Source of the DNA: an uncultured Lachnospiraceae bacterium
GTDB taxonomy: Bacteria > Bacillota > Clostridia > Lachnospirales > Lachnospiraceae
Reading direction: 5' to 3'
Assembly (NCBI GenBank): GCA_902476645.1
Contig: CABSEG010000030.1
Span: forward strand, 1 to 28,616
Length of the DNA: 28,616 bases
Each line of letters opens with the position of its first letter. The stretch's first letter is position 1. The notes below the pieces were generated by a model. That model saw only the letters and a program-made list of their open reading frames with translations, searched no databases and was not told where the DNA came from. This document shows, piece after piece, positions 23,653-28,616 of this stretch. The translations under genes and the position numbers were made by a program.

Positions 23653-26361
23653 ATGAAAAAACAAAGGATTCTTTGGATGATTTGTCTGTTTATTTTCAGC
23701 ATATGGGTGGTGCCGGGACAGTCCCAGGCAGAGGGACAGCCCAGGTATCGGGCGCTGATCGTAGGAAGAGGGGATTATGGCGGAAGCAGAGATTTATCCC
23801 CTGGTCCGGAGAATGATGCGGAGAATTTCAGAAGGGTGTTAGAAGCCACCTACGGGGAAGAGATCAGGATTACCGAAAAGGAAAAAGAAGGGGTCACAAC
23901 CAATGCAGGTTTAAAAGAGGCTATACAGGAGGCCTTTGAAAACAGCAGTGAAGATTCCGTCAATTATTTTTATTATTCCGGCCATGGAAATACTTCCGGC
24001 CTCTATCTGGGGTCATCTACTATGACGGCTTCTGATCTGGCGGAAGCTTTTGATGGAATTGCAGGGGAACATATCTTGGTCATTGATTGCTGTTATTCCG
24101 GAAGTATCATTGAAAAGAGTGGACGTTCTTTAAAAGAACAGGCAAATATGTTTCCGGACACGTTTATTGAGCAGTTTGTACAGAGCCTTTCCACTGAGAG
24201 AAAGAGCCGTTCTGACCTCAATGCCGGAAGTTTTCACATTATGACGGCCGCGTCCTCCGAGGAGCAGTCCTGGCAGGGGGAACTGGGTGAGCAGGAAGCC
24301 GATATTGGCTTGTTTACCAGTAATCTGGCCTTTGGGAGCGGCGTGAATCCACTGAAGGTGACCACGCAGGAGGAATACAGACTTTCCGTGATTCCTGCCG
24401 ACTATGACCGGGATGGAAAGATCACCTTTCAGGAAATAGGGCAGTTTATAAAAAATCAGAATTACAGTAGCAACCTGCGCAGATATCCGGAGCAGGATGG
24501 TTCGGTTTTTTTACAGGTTCAGCCAGACCAAACGCCGGATGTGGCATGGAAGAAAGCCTGGATGACCTGGGAGAATGGAGAACGGGTTTTAAAGCTGGAA
24601 TATAACGCCAGGGAAGCCGGTAAGCTGGAGCTTGCAGCTTATAAAGGAATGCTGTGGAACTTGTCTTTACTGTTTCGAAATGTATTAGACGATGATTTTC
24701 CAAACTATGCCTCAGCCAACATCAGCGGGGCTGGCAAATGGGAAGGGGAGCTTATGGCCGGTACCCATATTCTGACTGTGCCCATACCGGAGGAAAACCA
24801 GGCTCTGACAGATGGAACCTATGCACTTATGGCAAAGGAGGAGCATACTTCCTATTTTTATTTGCTGCCCTGCTCTATTTACGGAAGCTTAGGAACCCAG
24901 CTGGCAGAACAGGCAGTGCTTTCTGTGGATTCTGAATTTGAAGCGGATCTGGAGCGGGAGTTGGCAGTGACTGTGGATTTTGGAACGGGAGATGAGGAAG
25001 GACTTGTACGGCCATATCTATCCGCATATGTGAAAAATCAGCAGGGCGACCGGGTGCGTACCCTGGCGGAATATGAGCTTACAGACGTGGTAGAACAGTA
25101 TCAGGAGCCTTATCGGTATTACAAGACTTTCTACTGGGATGGCAGAGACGATAAAGGGGTCAGGGTTTCGCCAGGAACATATCAGGTGGAGGTGATCCTG
25201 CATAACGGATTAAAGCAGGATCAGGTTCTTTCTGATACGGTGCTTGTCTCTGTTCCTGGAAGCCTGGCTGTCGAATTGCAGGTAGCAAGGAACCCGGATA
25301 AGACCGTGTATCTGGAAGGAGAAGATTTTGATCCAACGGGAATGATCATACGTCTGCATAATCCGAATGGGTCAGCGCAGGAAATCACAGACTATGTGAT
25401 TTTAAATGGAACGTCGCTCACGCCAGGGAATACCAAAATCACCATCTGTAAGGGAGAGCTTCAGGCACAGATTCCCATTCAGGTTTATGCCTGTACCGGA
25501 CTGGAAATTACCACCCCACCAGCCAGGACAACGTATCTGGAGGGGGAAAATCTGGATCCTTCCGGTATGAAAGTGAGCCTGGTCTTTGAAAATGGAGAGA
25601 AAAAAGAAATTTCTGATTATGTCGTAGAAAAAAAGCCCTTTGCGTTATCCGATACCCAAGTGCGGATTCAGTATGGTGTATGGGAAGTAAGGTTGCCCAT
25701 AACAGTGCGGAAGGCCTCTGACCCGGGTGAGGGACAGACAGAGGTGTCACAGGAGGATACCATCGAGACACAGCCATCCATAGCAGAGCCTTCTTTCAAA
25801 TCAGAGGGAGAAAAGCAGGAGGATGCGCAGGTGCGTTCCATAAAGCTGAAAGCAGGTGGAATTCTGCTTAGCAAACAGAAAGTGGTCTTGGGCAGAGGCG
25901 AAAAGGTAAAGTTAAGCGCTGTCCCGGTTCCGTCCGACTCAAATCTCGGGAAAATTACCTTTCGTTCTACTAATAAAAAGGTGGTATCTGTGAAGGAAAA
26001 CGGAACCATAAAGGGAATCAAAAGAGGCAGCGCGAAAATCAAAGTTACTGCGGCTGACGGTAAGACGGTCACCTTGAAGGTAATTGTAAAAAAGGCCCCT
26101 GCCAGATTACTTTTAAAAACCGGCAGGAAAATCAGAAAAAGAACGAAAAGTTTTAAGATTCAGGCTAAATTGCCCAAGGGTACGGCTAGTTACAAGATAA
26201 CCTATAGAAGCAGTAGGCCGAAAGTGGTTTCTGTGAATAGGAAGGGGATTGCGACGGTAAGGAAAAAAGGAAGCGCGGTGATTACGGTTACCACCTACAA
26301 TAAGAAAAAAATCAGACTTCAGGTTAGGGTCAAAGAAAGGAGTATGTATGTCTATCGCTAA
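23653..26361 (+). CDS. Secreted caspase-like (C14) protein with EF-hand loop and Ig-like tail
   Basis: The protein has 902 residues. A signal peptide (1-26, ending SQA) exports it. The caspase-fold domain (about 31-290) starts YRALIVGRGDYGG and has the catalytic dyad His111 (YYSGHGN) and Cys147 (VIDCCYSGS). A 12-residue stretch at 250-261 (DYDRDGKITFQE) matches the canonical calcium EF-hand loop. A FlgD-like Ig module follows (about 430-535, YWDGRDDKGVRVSPGTY), then two similar Ig-like modules beginning KTVYLEGEDFDPTGM (550) and RTTYLEGENLDPSGM (625), and two Big_2 modules (727-813, 815-893). There is no sorting motif; the basic Big_2 tail may bind the wall. AGGAGGGG at 23640-23647 fixes the start. 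The cleavage target is unknown; a calcium-activated extracellular protease is my inference. Confidence 0.87.
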   Translation: MKKQRILWMICLFIFSIWVVPGQSQAEGQPRYRALIVGRGDYGGSRDLSPGPENDAENFRRVLEATYGEEIRITEKEKEGVTTNAGLKEAIQEAFENSSEDSVNYFYYSGHGNTSGLYLGSSTMTASDLAEAFDGIAGEHILVIDCCYSGSIIEKSGRSLKEQANMFPDTFIEQFVQSLSTERKSRSDLNAGSFHIMTAASSEEQSWQGELGEQEADIGLFTSNLAFGSGVNPLKVTTQEEYRLSVIPADYDRDGKITFQEIGQFIKNQNYSSNLRRYPEQDGSVFLQVQPDQTPDVAWKKAWMTWENGERVLKLEYNAREAGKLELAAYKGMLWNLSLLFRNVLDDDFPNYASANISGAGKWEGELMAGTHILTVPIPEENQALTDGTYALMAKEEHTSYFYLLPCSIYGSLGTQLAEQAVLSVDSEFEADLERELAVTVDFGTGDEEGLVRPYLSAYVKNQQGDRVRTLAEYELTDVVEQYQEPYRYYKTFYWDGRDDKGVRVSPGTYQVEVILHNGLKQDQVLSDTVLVSVPGSLAVELQVARNPDKTVYLEGEDFDPTGMIIRLHNPNGSAQEITDYVILNGTSLTPGNTKITICKGELQAQIPIQVYACTGLEITTPPARTTYLEGENLDPSGMKVSLVFENGEKKEISDYVVEKKPFALSDTQVRIQYGVWEVRLPITVRKASDPGEGQTEVSQEDTIETQPSIAEPSFKSEGEKQEDAQVRSIKLKAGGILLSKQKVVLGRGEKVKLSAVPVPSDSNLGKITFRSTNKKVVSVKENGTIKGIKRGSAKIKVTAADGKTVTLKVIVKKAPARLLLKTGRKIRKRTKSFKIQAKLPKGTASYKITYRSSRPKVVSVNRKGIATVRKKGSAVITVTTYNKKKIRLQVRVKERSMYVYR

Positions 26362-26818
26362 TGTGAAAAAGTATTTGGAACAATATGGAATGGATGGGAG
26401 GGTAATGGAATTTCCGGTCTCTTCGGCAACCGTAGAGCTGGCGGCGAAAGCAGTGGGGGTGGAACCGGCTCGGATTGCGAAGACCCTTTCCTTTAAAAAG
26501 GGAGACCATGCACTTCTGATTGCCGTAGCCGGAGACGCCAAGGTAGACAACCGGAAATTTAAGGACTTCTTTGGGATGAAGGCAAAAATGCTGACTCCCC
26601 AGGAGGCGGTGGAATTGACGGGACACGCTGTGGGAGGCGTGTGTCCCTTTGATCTTCCCCAGGAAGCGGAGGTTTATCTGGACCAGTCGCTCAGACGTTT
26701 CGAGACCGTCTACCCGGCGGCAGGAAGCAGTAACAGCGCGGTAAAATTAAGCTGCGAGGAACTGTTTCAGACCTCCGGGGCAAAGGAATGGATTGACGTG
26801 TGCAAGGGCTGGGAATAA
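26348..26818 (+). CDS. YbaK/EbsC-type aminoacyl-tRNA deacylase
   Basis: The protein has 156 residues and is cytoplasmic. Family motifs are SSATVELAAKAVGV near residue 25, AKTLSFKKGDHALLIAVAGD with the conserved lysine, KVDNRKFKDFF, and GHAVGGVCPFDLP. YbaK-like proteins hydrolyse mischarged tRNA such as Cys-tRNA(Pro); the exact substrate of this subgroup cannot be read. AAAGGAG at 26336-26342 suits the ATG at 26348, which lies inside the end of the caspase-like gene (14-base overlap), so the two are cotranscribed and perhaps translationally coupled. An intrinsic terminator follows. Confidence 0.88.
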   Translation: MSIANVKKYLEQYGMDGRVMEFPVSSATVELAAKAVGVEPARIAKTLSFKKGDHALLIAVAGDAKVDNRKFKDFFGMKAKMLTPQEAVELTGHAVGGVCPFDLPQEAEVYLDQSLRRFETVYPAAGSSNSAVKLSCEELFQTSGAKEWIDVCKGWE

Positions 26819-26826
26819 GAAAGAAA

Positions 26827-26880
26827 GGGTAAATTGTTAACTGCTAAAAAACAGTTGACAGTTCACCCTCTTTTTTTTAT
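26827..26880 (+). terminator. Intrinsic terminator after the YbaK-type gene
   Basis: GGGTAAATTGTTAACTG (26827-26843) pairs with CAGTTGACAGTTCACCC (26852-26868) with two wobbles and one mismatch, followed by TCTTTTTTTT. Its right arm also holds the -35 box of the bioY promoter. Confidence 0.88.
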
Positions 26881-26883
26881 AAT
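26855..26883 (+). promoter_or_regulatory. Perfect consensus sigma-A promoter of bioY
   Basis: TTGACA (26855-26860), exactly 17 bases, TATAAT (26878-26883): both boxes match the consensus fully. The -35 box lies in the right arm, and the spacer in the T run, of the preceding terminator. Transcription should start near 26890, inside the BirA operator. Confidence 0.85.
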
Positions 26884-26887
26884 ACAA

Positions 26888-26918
26888 TAGTCAACCAAAA
26901 ATAAAATTAGGTTAACAA
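26888..26918. promoter_or_regulatory. BirA-type biotin operator
   Basis: The half-sites TAGTCAACC (26888-26896) and GGTTAACAA (26910-26918) form an inverted repeat with a 13-base AT-rich spacer, close to the known Firmicute BirA site (TTGTTAACC ... GGTTAACAA). It covers the expected transcription start, so biotinoyl-AMP-bound BirA would block bioY. Confidence 0.82.
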
Positions 26919-26936
26919 TTGAAAGGAGAAAACCAT

Positions 26937-27497
26937 TTGGAAACAAGAAAAAGAAAATCCACAAAAAATCTGGTAATGACAGGAATGTTTGCAGCTGTAC
27001 TGGCGGTACTGTCTCAAATTTCCGTTCCTATGCCCTCCGGCGTGCCGGTGACTCTTCAGACTTTTGCAGTGGCCTTGACAGGGTTTGTACTAGGGGGGAA
27101 CATGGGAGCTATTGCCGTGTGTATTTACGTGTTGATCGGAGCTCTGGGAGCACCGGTGTTTTCCGGCTTTGGGGCAGGATTGGGTGTACTGTTTGGCAAA
27201 ACCGGAGGATTTCTGATCGGATTTCCATTTATGGCTCTTTTGTGTGGCCTTGGGTTATCCATGAAAGGGAAAGGCAAAAGAGGACTGCTGGCGGCAGCAG
27301 GGCTTTTGATTTGTCACCTCTTTGGCACAATCCAGTTTTCTGTTTTGATGGGAACGTCCTTTTTCAAGTCTGCCATGTTGGTATCCGTGCCCTATCTGGG
27401 AAAGGATTTTCTCTCCGTTGTGCTGGCTTACATTGTCGGTGCAGCTCTCCGAAAAGCCCTTTATGCAGCCAACCTGTTCCATTATGTAAGGTCTTGA
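26937..27497 (+). CDS. bioY: BioY biotin transporter (ECF S component)
   Basis: BioY is the biotin-binding membrane subunit of an energy-coupling-factor transporter; the shared EcfAA'T module is not in this window. The protein (186 residues from this start) has about six membrane helices. VPVTLQTFAVALTGFVLGG and GKTGGFLIGFPF are family motifs of the substrate pocket. The start is a TTG at 26937, because AAAGGAG at 26922-26928 precedes it with 8 bases; the TTG at 26919 would place this site inside the gene. The BirA operator upstream confirms biotin control. The gene stands alone. After the stop there is no clear terminator before the nifJ promoter. Confidence 0.93.
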   Translation: METRKRKSTKNLVMTGMFAAVLAVLSQISVPMPSGVPVTLQTFAVALTGFVLGGNMGAIAVCIYVLIGALGAPVFSGFGAGLGVLFGKTGGFLIGFPFMALLCGLGLSMKGKGKRGLLAAAGLLICHLFGTIQFSVLMGTSFFKSAMLVSVPYLGKDFLSVVLAYIVGAALRKALYAANLFHYVRS

Positions 27498-27562
27498 TAA
27501 CATGGAAGTGCGATGTACACCGAAAAAAACAAAAAACTCCATAATTTTTCAGGGATGGAAAA

Positions 27563-27591
27563 TGGACAATCAGATGAATTTGTGCTATGAT
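27563..27591 (+). promoter_or_regulatory. Extended -10 promoter of nifJ
   Basis: TGGACA (27563-27568), 17 bases, TATGAT (27586-27591), with TGC directly before the -10 box (extended -10). The rest of 27498-27562 shows nothing clear. Confidence 0.7.
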
Positions 27592-27627
27592 GAAACCATA
27601 TGAGAAAATTCATAATAAAGTACCTAC

Positions 27628-27646
27628 GAGTTCCATTTTGGAACTC
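27628..27646 (+). other. Leader hairpin upstream of the nifJ ribosome site
   Basis: GAGTTCC (27628-27634) pairs perfectly with GGAACTC (27640-27646) around ATTTT. It lies 8 bases before AAGGAGGT (27655-27662). It lacks a T run, so it is more likely an mRNA-stabilising leader hairpin than a terminator; this is inference. Confidence 0.5.
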
Positions 27647-27670
27647 CAAAAAATAAGGAGGTAAAATCAA

Positions 27671-28616
27671 ATGGCAAGAAAAATGAAAACCATGGATGGT
27701 AATCATGCTGCCGCTCATGCTTCTTATGCGTTCACCGATGTAGCAGCGATCTATCCGATCACCCCTTCTTCTGTTATGGCGGAAGCAACAGATGAATGGG
27801 CAGGAAGTTCAGGTTACGGAAATGCAGTCCGAGGCTGGTGCCGCCGGAACGGTGCATGGTTCTTTGGCAGCGGGCGCTTTGACCACAACTTACACGGCTT
27901 CTCAGGGTCTTCTGCTTATGATCCCCAATTTATACAAGATCGCAGGCGAACAGCTTCCGGGCGTGTTTAACGTATCTGCCCGTGCATTAGCGAGCCATGC
28001 ACTCTCCATTTTTGGCGATCATTCTGACGTTTATGCCTGTCGTCAGACCGGATGCGCAATGCTTTGCGAATCCAGCGTACAGGAAGTTATGGACTTAACG
28101 CCTGTTGCTCATATGGCTGCCATTAAGGGACGTATTCCGTTCATCAACTTCTTCGACGGATTCCGTACCTCCCATGAGATCCAGAAGATTGAAACCTGGG
28201 ATTATGAAGATCTGAAGGAAATGGTAGATATGGATGCTGTGGACGCATTCAGAAAGAATGCCCTGAATCCGAATCATCCCTGCCAGAGAGGTTCTGCTCA
28301 GAATCCGGATATTTTCTTCCAGGCCAGAGAGGCATGCAACCCATATTATGATGCCATGCCGGCAATCGTACAGGAGTACATGGACAAGGTAAATGCCAAG
28401 ATCGGTACAAACTACAAACTGTTTAACTACTATGGAGCTGAAGATGCGGAGCAGGTAATCATTGCCATGGGTTCCGTGTGCGATACCATTGAAGAAACCA
28501 TCGACTATCTGCTGGAAGCAGGACAGAAGGTGGGTGTGGTTAAGGTTCGTCTGTACAGACCGTTCAGCGCAGAAGCTTTGATTGCAGCGATTCCGGAAAC
28601 CGTAAAGAAGATCACC
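27671..28616 (+). pseudogene. nifJ: Pyruvate:ferredoxin oxidoreductase, 5' part, frameshifted (3' end outside window)
   Basis: NifJ/PFOR oxidises pyruvate to acetyl-CoA and CO2 and reduces ferredoxin, central in anaerobic Firmicutes; intact proteins have about 1180 residues. From the ATG at 27671 (AAGGAGGT upstream) the frame reads ARKMKTMDGNHAAAHASYAF and YPITPSSVMAEATDEW, the normal N-terminus. After Trp (27797-27799) and one more base the PFOR sequence continues in another frame: from 27801 QEVQVTEMQSEAGAAGTVHG, then GDHSDVYACRQTGCAML and INFFDGFRTSHEIQKIE, open to the window end. The expected residues between (about TQGRKNIFG) are missing, which fits a 29-base deletion. The shifted frame of the first part runs to a stop at 27970. 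Either a real mutation, a second copy gone bad, or an assembly error. Confidence 0.88.

Noticed and set aside
27477..27500. Terminator at the end of bioY
   Set aside because: TTCCAT/ATGGAA can pair only weakly over a long loop and no T run follows.

Overview
The window looks like a chromosomal stretch from a spore-forming, anaerobic Firmicute, most likely a Lachnospiraceae-type Clostridium. The reasons are strong AGGAGG-type ribosome sites, sigma-A promoters with 17-base spacers, a Trp T-box leader, a BirA-type biotin operator, a SleC-like spore-cortex enzyme, a pyruvate:ferredoxin oxidoreductase gene and a YkpA-type ABC-F protein. All assignments come from reading the sequence and from recalled family motifs; no database search was run.

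Layout. (1) 1-4433: the 3' end of an ABC exporter gene; then a two-gene module, an AAA/STAND-like P-loop ATPase overlapping a kinesin-light-chain-like TPR protein, with a promoter whose -10 box sits inside an inverted repeat; then, convergent with it, a sleC-like gene whose 3' part is missing, with the homology ending 35 bases past the TPR stop. (2) 4434-9118: promoter, long leader hairpin, carA-carB and a bidirectional terminator. (3) 9134-10771: a YkpA/YbiT-like ABC-F ATPase on the minus strand. (4) 10889-11738: a small secreted protein. (5) 11753-18572: a tryptophan operon (promoter, Trp T-box, trpE-G-C-F-B-A) without trpD, followed directly by a membrane-anchored alpha/beta hydrolase gene; then an HPr-like gene that lacks the regulatory serine. 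(6) 19018-23589: a MacA/MacB-like three-gene export system whose adaptor carries a roughly 300-residue insertion. (7) 23604-26880: a secreted caspase-fold protein with an EF-hand loop and a tail of Ig-like modules, overlapping a YbaK-type deacylase gene. (8) 26855-27497: bioY with a perfect consensus promoter folded into the preceding terminator, and a BirA operator. (9) 27563-28616: the start of nifJ, frameshifted by what looks like a 29-base deletion.

How the parts work together. carAB makes carbamoyl phosphate for pyrimidines and arginine. The trp operon is switched by uncharged tRNA-Trp and would need an anthranilate phosphoribosyltransferase encoded elsewhere. BioY imports biotin under BirA control. 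The best candidates for something little described are the split ATPase/TPR module next to a chromosomal breakpoint, and the cell-surface set formed by the caspase-like protein and the domain-inserted efflux adaptor.
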